Part shown: positions 56,669 through 64,000 of the stretch, one piece after another | How positions within the stretch are numbered: the first letter of the stretch is position 1 | How the letters are laid out: every line of letters starts with the position of its first letter | NCBI RefSeq assembly: GCF_010669305.1 | Contig: NZ_CP048649.1 | Coordinates: 1,426,001-1,490,000, forward strand | DNA length: 64,000 bases | Source: Aminipila butyrica | GTDB taxonomy: Bacteria > Bacillota > Clostridia > Peptostreptococcales > Anaerovoracaceae | Direction: 5' to 3' | Program-made: the position numbers and the translations under genes | The notes under the pieces: generated by a model | Database searches by the model: none | The model's input: only the letters and a program-made list of their open reading frames with translations | What the model was told of the DNA's origin: nothing

Positions 56669-58027
56669 TTAATTTTTTAAGCTTTGCAGAGGAGCAGGAA
56701 TCCGGCCTCCACGGTTAATCATCTTTGCAGAAGATTTGTTATGAAGCTTCATGACCGGGCCGTTGCCAAGCAGTCCGCCGAAATCCAGTTCTTCTCCCTC
56801 GTTGAGGCCAACGGCAGGGATTACACGCACAGCCGTAGTCTTGGAGTTGACCATACCGATAGCCGCTTCATCAGCGATGATTGCAGAAATGGTTTCCGGC
56901 GGGGTATCTCCCGGAATAACAATCATATCCAGGCCTACGGAGCAGACCGCCGTCATGGCCTCCAGTTTTTCAATGGATAGGCTGCCGTCTCTAGCTGCGG
57001 CAATCATGCCTGCATCTTCGGTCACGGGAATAAAGGCACCGGATAGACCGCCTACGTTGGAGGAGGCCATAACGCCGCCCTTCTTTACTGCGTCGTTAAG
57101 CATAGCCAAGGCGGCGGTGGTACCGTGAGTACCGCACTGCTCCAACCCGATTTCCTCTAGGATATAGGCCACGGAATCTCCGATAGCCGGAGTAGGGGCC
57201 AGAGACAGGTCAATGATACCGAAAGGAACTCCCAGCTGTTTGGAGGCTTCGGTACCTACCAGCTGGCCCATTCTTGTAATCTTAAAAGCTGTCTTTTTAA
57301 TCATGTCAGCTACTTCAGTCAGGTCCGCATGATCCGGCATTTTAGCTAAGGCCGCTCGAACTACCCCTGGTCCAGAAACACCTACATTCAGGACGCAATC
57401 TGGTTCTCCGGGCCCGTGAAAAGCGCCCGCCATAAATGGATTGTCCTCAGGTGCATTGCAGAAGACTACCAGCTTGGCCGCGCCGATGCACTGATTTTCC
57501 TTGGTGGCCTCGGCGGCTTCTTTAACGATGCGGCCCATGAGCTTGACGGCATCCATGTTGATACCAGCCTTGGTGGTGCCTACGTTGACAGAGGAGCAGA
57601 CAAAGTCTGTTTCTGCCAGGGCACGGGGAATGGACTCAATCAAAGCCTTATCCCCAGGGGAAAAGCCCTTGTGGACCAGAGCGGAAAATCCGCCGATAAA
57701 GTTAACACCCACATCCTTGGCCACTCGGTCTAAGGTCTTAGCGTACTGAACCGGATCGCCGCCGGAAGCACCTACCAGCATGGCGATAGGCGTAACGGAT
57801 ATGCGTTTGTTGACGATGGGAATATCATATTTCTTTTCGATGTCTTTTCCAGTCTTCACCAGATCTTTGGCATAGCGATAAATTTTATCGTAGACTTTTT
57901 CGCAAGAACGCTGGATGTCGCTGTCACAGCAGTCCAGCAGAGATATACCCATAGTGATAGTCCGTATGTCCAGGTTCTCATCCTGTATCATGGTGATGGT
58001 TTCCATGATGTCTGTCATATTTAGCAT
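56669..58027 (-). CDS. UPF0210 (DUF711, PFL-like) family protein
   Basis: Cytoplasmic protein of 452 residues, the normal length. ENLDIRTITMGISLLDC at the N-terminus, GASGGDP, FIGGFSALVHKG, SVNVGTTKAGINMDAV and NVSVSGPGVV-like (NVGVSGPGVV) motifs identify the family, whose structure resembles pyruvate formate-lyase but whose activity is unknown. GGAGGT precedes the ATG. The ACT-domain gene lies 20 bases upstream in the same operon; this pairing is widely conserved and suggests ligand control by the ACT protein. Confidence 0.95.
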   Translation of the reverse strand: MLNMTDIMETITMIQDENLDIRTITMGISLLDCCDSDIQRSCEKVYDKIYRYAKDLVKTGKDIEKKYDIPIVNKRISVTPIAMLVGASGGDPVQYAKTLDRVAKDVGVNFIGGFSALVHKGFSPGDKALIESIPRALAETDFVCSSVNVGTTKAGINMDAVKLMGRIVKEAAEATKENQCIGAAKLVVFCNAPEDNPFMAGAFHGPGEPDCVLNVGVSGPGVVRAALAKMPDHADLTEVADMIKKTAFKITRMGQLVGTEASKQLGVPFGIIDLSLAPTPAIGDSVAYILEEIGLEQCGTHGTTAALAMLNDAVKKGGVMASSNVGGLSGAFIPVTEDAGMIAAARDGSLSIEKLEAMTAVCSVGLDMIVIPGDTPPETISAIIADEAAIGMVNSKTTAVRVIPAVGLNEGEELDFGGLLGNGPVMKLHNKSSAKMINRGGRIPAPLQSLKN

Positions 58028-58047
58028 TACATGTACCTCCCCATTCT

Positions 58048-58311
58048 CTAGATGCGGTGCATCGAGTTAAAAATATCTTCGTGCATCACGTGGATTGTCA
58101 TGCCCTCTACGTTCTTTTGCAGGTCTTCCCGCAAGGTATCCAGTTCACAGTTCATCTTGGAGATGTCGATGAGCATGACCATGGCAAAGTATTCCTGTAA
58201 GACGGATTGAGTAACCTCCACTACATTGGCGTTAGCATTAGCACAGGTGGTGCTGACTTTAGCCAGAATACCCACCATATCTTTTCCGATGACAGTTACA
58301 ACTGCTTTCAT
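58048..58311 (-). CDS. ACT domain protein (UPF0237)
   Basis: Small regulator of 87 residues made of a single ACT domain (MKAVVTVIGKDMVGILAKVSTTCANANANVVEVTQ). ACT domains bind small molecules, often amino acids. AAAGGAGG precedes the ATG. It is the first gene of the pair with the UPF0210 protein. Confidence 0.94.
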   Translation of the reverse strand: MKAVVTVIGKDMVGILAKVSTTCANANANVVEVTQSVLQEYFAMVMLIDISKMNCELDTLREDLQKNVEGMTIHVMHEDIFNSMHRI

Positions 58312-58363
58312 ATATAAAATCCTCCTTTTGTGATTAAAAACAAAAAATTACAATAATATTATG

Positions 58364-59416
58364 TTATTCTACCACATTGTACTGGTTGTCTGCAAGAATA
58401 GTATTTTCCGTGTAGGCAATTTCTACTTGAGAATATTTTTCGGTGAAGTAATCCCGGTTGCTGCGTCGGTTACCAATCATATTCGAAAAACATCGGGGAT
58501 TGCTTTCAAAGCGGACTTGTCTTTTCTGGCCAGGGGGGAGAAGGGCAGTCTTTGAGGGACAAGCCAGCAAAGCTTGTAGCTTTTCTTCTAAAATATCCCG
58601 GGCGATTTCTCCTTCTACCAGCTGCCGGAAGGCCGGGTGGTAGGTGTTTCCGGTAATAGCGCCACCTTCTTGAATGACATCGGTACTTTTCAATCCCACC
58701 CGCAGAATGCGGATGCCTGCTTGATCGAGAATTTTGTACATTTCCTTGACGGTGGCTAGGGCCTGCTCTTGGGAAAGTGGCTGGTATTCGCCCCGCTGGT
58801 GCATTTGCAGCAATTCTGTGTCCTCAATGAGAATGGTCGGGTAGAGCCGGGCTAGGCTGGGCCCGATTTTTACGGTCTCTTTAGCGGAATAGATGGAAGT
58901 CTGGTGGGTGTCTTTAGGGAGGCCAATCATCAGCTGGATACCCAGCTGAAAGCCGTAAGACTGGATTAGCCGACAGCTTTTATAGACGATTTGGCTGTCA
59001 TGACCTCGATTGGAGGCCTTTAGCACTTGATCGTCAAAGGACTGGACACCCAGTTCGATGATGTCTACCCCATAAGCGTTCAGATTGTCTAAGATCTCTT
59101 CATTGATATAGTCCGGGCGGGTAGATAGATGAATCTTGTGGACCAGACCTTTGTCTTTGTATTCCTTGGCTACAGCTAAATAAGCCTGTTGCTGGTCAAG
59201 GGGTAAGCCCGTGAAACTGCCGCCGAAAAAGGCGATTTCCACCGTTTCCAGCCCCCGTCCGGTAAGGGTAGGCAGATAGCTTTCTACCAAGCTCGTCACG
59301 TCCGCTGGGCGCATGGGCTGCTGGCGGGCAGTAATTTTTTTTTGATTGCAGAAGACACAGTCATTAGGGCAGCCTTCGTGGGGAATGAAGACTGGAATAA
59401 TCGCATGCTTTTTCAT
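58364..59416 (-). CDS. Elp3-like radical SAM protein
   Basis: Radical SAM enzyme of 350 residues. The cluster motif is CPNDCVFCNQ (near residue 15); FFGGSFTGLP, STRPDYI, ELGVQSFDD and QLMIGLPKDT follow in the order seen in the Elp3/MiaB-like clade. There is no C-terminal acetyltransferase domain, so it is a short bacterial relative. The start at 59416 is set by AAAGGCGGA and the position right after the upstream stop; a longer frame to 59461 lacks support. Substrate unknown, probably tRNA or a protein-modification target. Confidence 0.88.
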   Translation of the reverse strand: MKKHAIIPVFIPHEGCPNDCVFCNQKKITARQQPMRPADVTSLVESYLPTLTGRGLETVEIAFFGGSFTGLPLDQQQAYLAVAKEYKDKGLVHKIHLSTRPDYINEEILDNLNAYGVDIIELGVQSFDDQVLKASNRGHDSQIVYKSCRLIQSYGFQLGIQLMIGLPKDTHQTSIYSAKETVKIGPSLARLYPTILIEDTELLQMHQRGEYQPLSQEQALATVKEMYKILDQAGIRILRVGLKSTDVIQEGGAITGNTYHPAFRQLVEGEIARDILEEKLQALLACPSKTALLPPGQKRQVRFESNPRCFSNMIGNRRSNRDYFTEKYSQVEIAYTENTILADNQYNVVE

Positions 59417-59418
59417 CT

Positions 59419-60141
59419 CTATAAATCCGCCTTTCTGGGAAAGGTATTCATGTCCCTCCACTCGATAATGGATCCAATATCCGCTAAGGGATAGTCGGGA
59501 AAATATTTAAAAGTCAGACCCTGAGCAGAAATAAAGTCTGAAATTTGCTGAAAGTCTGGATGGGCACTTAAATCACCGTTAAAAATCAGCTGGCCGCCTA
59601 CCAGGCCGGAGGCTCCGCCCAAAAATCCATAGGGGAAGCTGTCCAGCTTCACATGGCCCGGTCGGATGAGCAGCAAGCGAATGGGGCTTCCAGTTGGCCT
59701 GTTTTCCTCAAAATATCGGTGTATGCTGTGGTAGATACCCTCATCAGCCGTGATGGCAGCGGTATCGCTTAACACCGTCATGCTGCATTTGCTGTAGCCT
59801 TGGGGGACTTGAATGGTGTTCAGTCCTAACTGCCGGACTTTTTCCAGCAAGGAAGGTGCCGTATATTTTAAATGATGAATGAAATAGGAGCCCATACAGA
59901 CGGCATTGTACTTGATATTCTCCGGGTAGTTGTGACCCAGCTGATCCGAATCGGCAGTCCCCATGTGGAAAACAGGTGAATGGGCGGCTGTTCCCAGCTT
60001 GCACATATATAGGTCGGCGTGGGTCGCAACTGCTGGATAAGTCAGGCCGCGGTCGGCTATCCGTATCAGCTGATGACCTTGACTTGTCAAATAGTCTTGC
60101 AGCAGGGGATGGGCCTTTTCTGACAGATAGATGATGCTCAT
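59419..60141 (-). CDS. DUF6873-like protein
   Basis: Soluble protein of 240 residues. SPVFHMGTADSDQLGHNYPENIKYNAVCMG, VPQGYSKCSM and PYGFLGGASGLVGGQLIFNGDL resemble a clostridial family annotated DUF6873, with a GME (amidinotransferase-like) fold. I recall this rather than having searched it. The Cys in KCSM could be functional. GGG spacing favours ATG at 60141 over 60150. It is the first gene of a two-gene unit with the radical SAM gene two bases downstream. Confidence 0.75.
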   Translation of the reverse strand: MSIIYLSEKAHPLLQDYLTSQGHQLIRIADRGLTYPAVATHADLYMCKLGTAAHSPVFHMGTADSDQLGHNYPENIKYNAVCMGSYFIHHLKYTAPSLLEKVRQLGLNTIQVPQGYSKCSMTVLSDTAAITADEGIYHSIHRYFEENRPTGSPIRLLLIRPGHVKLDSFPYGFLGGASGLVGGQLIFNGDLSAHPDFQQISDFISAQGLTFKYFPDYPLADIGSIIEWRDMNTFPRKADL

Positions 60142-60308
60142 AGTATTCATCCCTTTCGACAGATTTCATGTATTTTTGTCTATAACTGTTATTATCATAC
60201 CACAACCAGAAGCGGGTGTGGTATGATAATGCTATAATTTCTATTGGTTCCCCGCCGCATTTTGGGAGGGTGGACCGTTATACCAAGGATAGAACAGGAG
60301 AACACGTT

Positions 60309-60986
60309 ATGCCAAAAATCAGCAACGACTGGCTGGATGCCGTCGGAGAGGAATTTCAAAAACCGTATTATCTAGAATTGCGCCAGTTTTTAATAAACGA
60401 ATATAAGACCCGGCGGATTTATCCGGCGGCAGACGATATTTTTAACGCGCTTCACTTTACCCCGCTAAAAGAGGTTAAAGTGCTGCTGATCGGCCAAGAT
60501 CCTTATCATAATGAAAATCAGGCTATCGGGGCCAGTTTTGCTGTGCCCCCCAGCCAGAAAGATATTCCGCCGTCACTGGTAAACATTTACCAAGAACTTC
60601 ATGAGGATCTGGGCTGTTCAATCCCCAACCACGGTTACTTAAAAAAGTGGGCAGATCAAGGCGTTTTGCTGCTGAACACGGTGCTCACCGTCCGGGCCCA
60701 TCAGGCTAATTCCCATCAGGGTCAAGGCTGGGAGCAGTTCACCGATGCAGTTATTCAGGCTGTTAATCGGCAGGATAGGCCAGTGGTATACTTTCTCTGG
60801 GGACGGCCTGCCCAATCCAAGAAGCGGATGTTGAATAACCCTAAACACCTTATCTTGGAAGCACCTCATCCGAGCCCCCTTTCCGCTTACCGGGGATTTT
60901 TCGGCTGTAAGCATTTCAGCAAGGCGAACGATTTTCTCACCGCTAACGGTGTTTCGCCAGTGGACTGGCAGATTGAGGCGCTATAA
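60309..60986 (+). CDS. ung: Uracil-DNA glycosylase, family 1
   Basis: DNA repair enzyme of 225 residues that removes uracil from DNA. The water-activating Asp is in GQDPYHN (near 64); the minor-groove loop HPSPLSAYRGFFGCKHFS holds the catalytic His. The length is normal. ATG at 60309 follows AGGAGA; in-frame codons reaching back to 60216 would add 31 residues not seen in the family. Confidence 0.96.
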   Translation: MPKISNDWLDAVGEEFQKPYYLELRQFLINEYKTRRIYPAADDIFNALHFTPLKEVKVLLIGQDPYHNENQAIGASFAVPPSQKDIPPSLVNIYQELHEDLGCSIPNHGYLKKWADQGVLLLNTVLTVRAHQANSHQGQGWEQFTDAVIQAVNRQDRPVVYFLWGRPAQSKKRMLNNPKHLILEAPHPSPLSAYRGFFGCKHFSKANDFLTANGVSPVDWQIEAL

Positions 60987-61123
60987 GTAAAATAGAAGGG
61001 GACTAGAACCAGGTAAATAATTGCAGGCAACAGGTCACATGCGGAAACCGACGGCATATATATGATATATGTTGATTAGTATGCCCTGTTTGTGATGCAG
61101 GAGGGCATAGGTTAGGAGTATAT

Positions 61124-61681
61124 ATGGAGATTACATCCCCTAGTGTTTATTTGAGCCCATCCGTGCAGGATTACAACGAATATGTCATCGGTGGAAGTGA
61201 AGAGTATTACATGAACCTCATTGTTGATGCCATGGTCCCTTATCTGAGAGCCAGCAATATTTCCTTTAACCGCAACAATCCAAATGATTCTTTAGCCCAG
61301 GTCATCGAACAGTCCAATGCAGGAGATTATGACTTGCATCTGGCCCTTCATACCAATGAAGCCCCGGAAAATTTATCGGGAATGCTCCAGGGACCGGATG
61401 TATATTATTACGCTTTTAGCCAGGATGGAGAAAAAGCCGCCAATATGTTTGCAAAGAATCTGGCTGGCATTTATCCAAACCCTGATTTGGTAACTGTTAT
61501 TCCAAACACGACTTTGGCAGAGCTGCGAAGAACCCGAGCCACGTCAGTACTCATAGAACTGGCCTACCACGACAACTATGATGACGCCAACTGGGTGGCC
61601 AATAACATCGAAGCCATTGCAGAAAATTTGGTATTTTCTTTAGCTGAATATTTTGGTATTCCATTTGTAGATCCCCTCTAG
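61124..61681 (+). CDS. Amidase_3-like N-acetylmuramoyl-L-alanine amidase
   Basis: Protein of 185 residues resembling zinc-dependent muramoyl-alanine amidases. Glu in GGSEEYYMN, His in LHLALHTNEA and catalytic Glu in VLIELAYHDN are at expected positions. The first zinc His, normally early in a DPGHGG motif, is absent; the corresponding segment reads VYLSPSVQDYNEYVIGG. No signal peptide or wall-binding domain is present. Similar short proteins occur in Clostridia, so this may be a distinct subfamily. AGGAG precedes the ATG. Confidence 0.78.
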   Translation: MEITSPSVYLSPSVQDYNEYVIGGSEEYYMNLIVDAMVPYLRASNISFNRNNPNDSLAQVIEQSNAGDYDLHLALHTNEAPENLSGMLQGPDVYYYAFSQDGEKAANMFAKNLAGIYPNPDLVTVIPNTTLAELRRTRATSVLIELAYHDNYDDANWVANNIEAIAENLVFSLAEYFGIPFVDPL

Positions 61682-61775
61682 GAAGCAATAACCGTCAAAC
61701 ATATTGGCGGTTATCTACTTTTTTGATATACTAAGCAAAAGAACCTTATTATTATAGAAAAGAAAGGGATGGAAG

Positions 61776-62939
61776 ATGGACAAGCTTATGGATTTGCTTC
61801 GGCAAGTTTTTTATAAAGAAACAATCGTTAAGATAACAGTGGGGAACAGCAGAAAAAAGTCCGACCCCTGCAAGAAAGTTACCCTGCGGCCGCTTTTACT
61901 TCAAGGCCAGCAGGTTTATCAGGCAGAGTATCACTTTGAAAAGAAGGTTACTCACGAGAATCTGCCGCTAGAAGAAGCCTTGCTGCTGTGTGGGCGGTTG
62001 ATGAGCGAGAGCTTTAAGCAGCTGAACATCCAAACGGCGGATCAGGATATCCAGGTACTGGCGGCCAAGCCGGAAAATCCTAAAGTCATTCGCAGAAACA
62101 CAGAAAAGCGGCAGGTGAAAAATTTATCTCACAACAAAGAAAAAAAGTATATTATTCCTGAGAAAACCCCTTGTGAATTTTTGATTAAATTAGGGGTTAT
62201 GGGGCCTGACGGTGAAGTTTTTCAGAAGCATTACGCTAAGTTTCGGCAAATTAACCGCTACTTGGAAATCGTAGCGGATGTGATGGAGCATCTGCCTGAA
62301 AAAGCAGGAAAGCCCTTGAAGATTATTGACTTTGGCTGCGGAAAATCTTATTTAACCTTTGCTCTGTATCATTATCTGAAGATTATGGAAGGGAGAGAGG
62401 TGGAGATCATCGGGCTGGATTTAAAGGAAGACGTCATTGACTTCTGCAATAAAACTGCCAGAGAATTAGGCTACCGGGAGCTGACGTTTTTGAAAGGGGA
62501 TATCGCCGACTATACCAGCGATCATGCGGACATGGTGGTGACCCTTCACGCCTGCGACACGGCTACGGATTTCGCGCTGATCAATGCGGTGGCGTGGCAG
62601 GCTAAGGTCATCCTTTCTGTTCCCTGCTGCCAGCACCAACTGTTCAACCAGATTAAGAGCCCCTTGCACCAACCGATGTACAAGCATGGAATTCTCAAAG
62701 ACCGGTTTACAGAGCTGCTGACCGACGGACTGCGGGGGCTGAAGCTGGAGGCCTGTGGCTATCAGGTGGCCATGATTGAGTTTACCAGTCTGGAACACAC
62801 CGCTAAAAATATCATGATTCGAGCGGTGAAAAGTGAAAAAGCTGCAAAGGCGGGCGTGATGGAAAAGGCCCAGGTTGAATATGAAGCCTTAAAAGGGTAT
62901 TACCAGGTGGACCCCGCCATTGACAGTATGAAAGGATAA
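61776..62939 (+). CDS. SAM-dependent methyltransferase (Methyltransf_32-like)
   Basis: Methyltransferase of 387 residues. The first ~130 residues form a helper domain. The catalytic domain begins near FRQINRYLEIVADV and has motif I IDFGCGKSYLTFALYHYL (near 190), the acidic motif II GLDLKEDVID, and VTLHACDTATDFAL plus VPCCQHQL, seen in the METTL25/RRNAD1-like group. The target (possibly RNA) is unknown. It stands alone behind a weak GGG site. Confidence 0.85.
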   Translation: MDKLMDLLRQVFYKETIVKITVGNSRKKSDPCKKVTLRPLLLQGQQVYQAEYHFEKKVTHENLPLEEALLLCGRLMSESFKQLNIQTADQDIQVLAAKPENPKVIRRNTEKRQVKNLSHNKEKKYIIPEKTPCEFLIKLGVMGPDGEVFQKHYAKFRQINRYLEIVADVMEHLPEKAGKPLKIIDFGCGKSYLTFALYHYLKIMEGREVEIIGLDLKEDVIDFCNKTARELGYRELTFLKGDIADYTSDHADMVVTLHACDTATDFALINAVAWQAKVILSVPCCQHQLFNQIKSPLHQPMYKHGILKDRFTELLTDGLRGLKLEACGYQVAMIEFTSLEHTAKNIMIRAVKSEKAAKAGVMEKAQVEYEALKGYYQVDPAIDSMKG

Positions 62940-63016
62940 AAATCAACCCTCAATTCGTGGACAGTGAGGGCTGCTGCCTGCTTTCTTCAAATTCTGCGAT
63001 TTTTTGCATATAATTG

Positions 63017-63044
63017 TTGAAATTCTCTATTATTATGGTATAAT
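63017..63044 (+). promoter_or_regulatory. Predicted promoter of typA
   Basis: TTGAAA (63017-63022), 16 bases, TATAAT (63039-63044) with extended TGG. It implies a leader of about 225 bases containing the hairpin ACATTTTA/TAAAATGT (about 63070-63087). No gene lies in 62940-63275. Confidence 0.65.
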
Positions 63045-63275
63045 ATTAAGGTTCGAGATATGAGAGGTTACATTTTATGTAAAATGTGGAACTTAATTCA
63101 TGAGTTCCTTTCATTATAGATCAATCTGTTTTCTTATTTAAATAAGGTTAAATACCTTTAGACTTGGTGACGTTGCTGGAAGGAAAATAGTATTGAAGGA
63201 ATACCGAATTAAAACTGTTTTTTATTTGGCGTTCGAATAAAGCGGTATAGGAAAGAAAAGAAAGTAGGATCAATT

Positions 63276-64000
63276 ATGGCAGACAAACAAAAAATTATCA
63301 ACATAGCGGTTATCGCCCACGTCGATGCCGGAAAATCTACTCTGGTAGATGCGTTTTTAAATCAGAGTGGTGTTTTTCGAGCAAATGAAGAGGTCGTAGA
63401 CTGTGTTATGGATAGTGACGACATTGAACGGGAACGGGGAATTACCATTTATTCCAAGAACTGTTCTGTTATGCACGGAGATGTGAAAATCAATATTGTG
63501 GACACACCGGGCCATGCAGACTTTTCCTCAGAGGTAGAGCGGATTATGAAAACCGTGGATACGGTAATTCTGCTGGTGGATTCCAGTGAAGGTCCGATGC
63601 CTCAGACTCGTTTTGTGCTCAACAAGTCTCTGGAGCAGGGCTTAAACCCGATTTTGTTGATTAACAAAATCGACAAGCGAGATGCCCGTATTGAAGAGGT
63701 CGTGGATGAGGTTTATGAGTTGTTCATGGATTTAAATGCCAATGACACCCAGTTGGATTTCCCTATTCTTTACGGTATTGCCAGACAGGGTATCGTGGTT
63801 TACGACCCATCTGATGTGGCTGACGTAGAGGTGGAAGTAGCTGAGAAAAAGGTGGACAAGAACACCCAGGGTATGACGGGCAAGGATATTACCCCATTAT
63901 TTGAGACCATCGTCAAGCACGTGGCGCTCTACCCAGACCTGCGGGAGGAACCATTGCAGATGCAGATTTCTTCCTTGGGGTATGACGATTACATCGGTCG
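63276..64000 (+). CDS. typA: GTP-binding protein TypA/BipA (3' end missing)
   Basis: Translational GTPase; 241 codons are visible before the window ends. G1 is AHVDAGKST, G2 lies in ERERGITI, G3 is DTPGHAD and G4 NKIDKRDA, all in the first 140 residues. The stretch after G4 (RIEEVVDEVYELFMDL, then FPILYGIARQG) is characteristic of TypA/BipA rather than EF-G, LepA or TetM. It associates with the ribosome and supports stress growth and subunit assembly in other bacteria. ATG at 63276 follows AGGA. Confidence 0.93.
   Translation, partial: MADKQKIINIAVIAHVDAGKSTLVDAFLNQSGVFRANEEVVDCVMDSDDIERERGITIYSKNCSVMHGDVKINIVDTPGHADFSSEVERIMKTVDTVILLVDSSEGPMPQTRFVLNKSLEQGLNPILLINKIDKRDARIEEVVDEVYELFMDLNANDTQLDFPILYGIARQGIVVYDPSDVADVEVEVAEKKVDKNTQGMTGKDITPLFETIVKHVALYPDLREEPLQMQISSLGYDDYIG

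Overview
The window looks like chromosome of a moderately low-GC anaerobic Clostridia. Supporting signs are strong GGAGG ribosome sites, the rapZ/whiA/murB gene set, SLH surface proteins, a 4-hydroxybutyrate-type CoA-transferase, a 3-keto-5-aminohexanoate cleavage enzyme (amino-acid fermentation) and a D/L amino-acid racemase. The 16S rRNA and gene content suggest the Anaerovoracaceae / former Clostridiales Family XIII area, but that placement comes from reading, not from a search.

Layout. 1-5.4 kb: an ABC export module (ATPase cut by the window edge, FtsX permease) followed by a LytS-like kinase and a SARP-like response regulator. 5.6-9.3 kb: a 1217-residue surface protein carrying both SLH domains and choline-binding-type repeats. 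9.4-13.7 kb: thiN, a CoA-transferase, a DUF975 membrane protein and an Asp/Glu racemase. 13.9-22.5 kb: tRNA-Glu(CTC), a chemotaxis receptor coupled to an FMN-binding lipoprotein, then a complete rRNA operon (two promoters, 16S, tRNA-Ile, 23S, 5S, tRNA-Glu(TTC), tRNA-Leu). 22.5-30.9 kb is an accessory segment: a GNAT enzyme, relics of a tRNA and a metallo-beta-lactamase-fold gene, an ECF-sigma/ABC module, an unrecognised coiled-coil protein, tRNA-Arg, and a type I-E-like CRISPR array of 24 repeats with no cas gene in the window.

30.9-38.8 kb is a sigma-54 locus. A RocR-like enhancer-binding protein lies near two divergent -24/-12 promoters, one reading into a RocB-like peptidase and amino-acid permease and the other into a family III CoA-transferase and an enoyl-CoA hydratase. 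Between the activator and these genes sits ribosomal protein L25 behind a long structured leader with its own promoter and terminator. 38.9-45.5 kb: tRNA-Ala, a ferredoxin-type aldo/keto reductase, a Nudix hydrolase, superoxide dismutase, a hybrid kinase with receiver and HPt domains, and an HD-GYP response regulator. 45.6-49.8 kb: a phosphodiesterase, an unrecognised protein, MgtC, a Fic-fold protein with a ruined active site, and argG.

50.1-64 kb: murB, a PHP hydrolase, an ornithine/alanine-type racemase (minus strand), rapZ, kce placed where yvcK often lies, and whiA. A 455-bp convergent gap follows with a cluster of DnaA-box-like sequences. Then come an UPF0210/ACT pair, an Elp3-like radical SAM protein, a DUF6873-like protein, ung, an amidase-like protein, a methyltransferase and the start of typA.

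The items most worth following up are the L25 leader RNA, the divergent sigma-54 promoters, the CRISPR array whose 29th base is always a pyrimidine, the DnaA-box cluster, the degenerate Fic protein, and the two tRNA-Glu genes that differ only at the wobble base.
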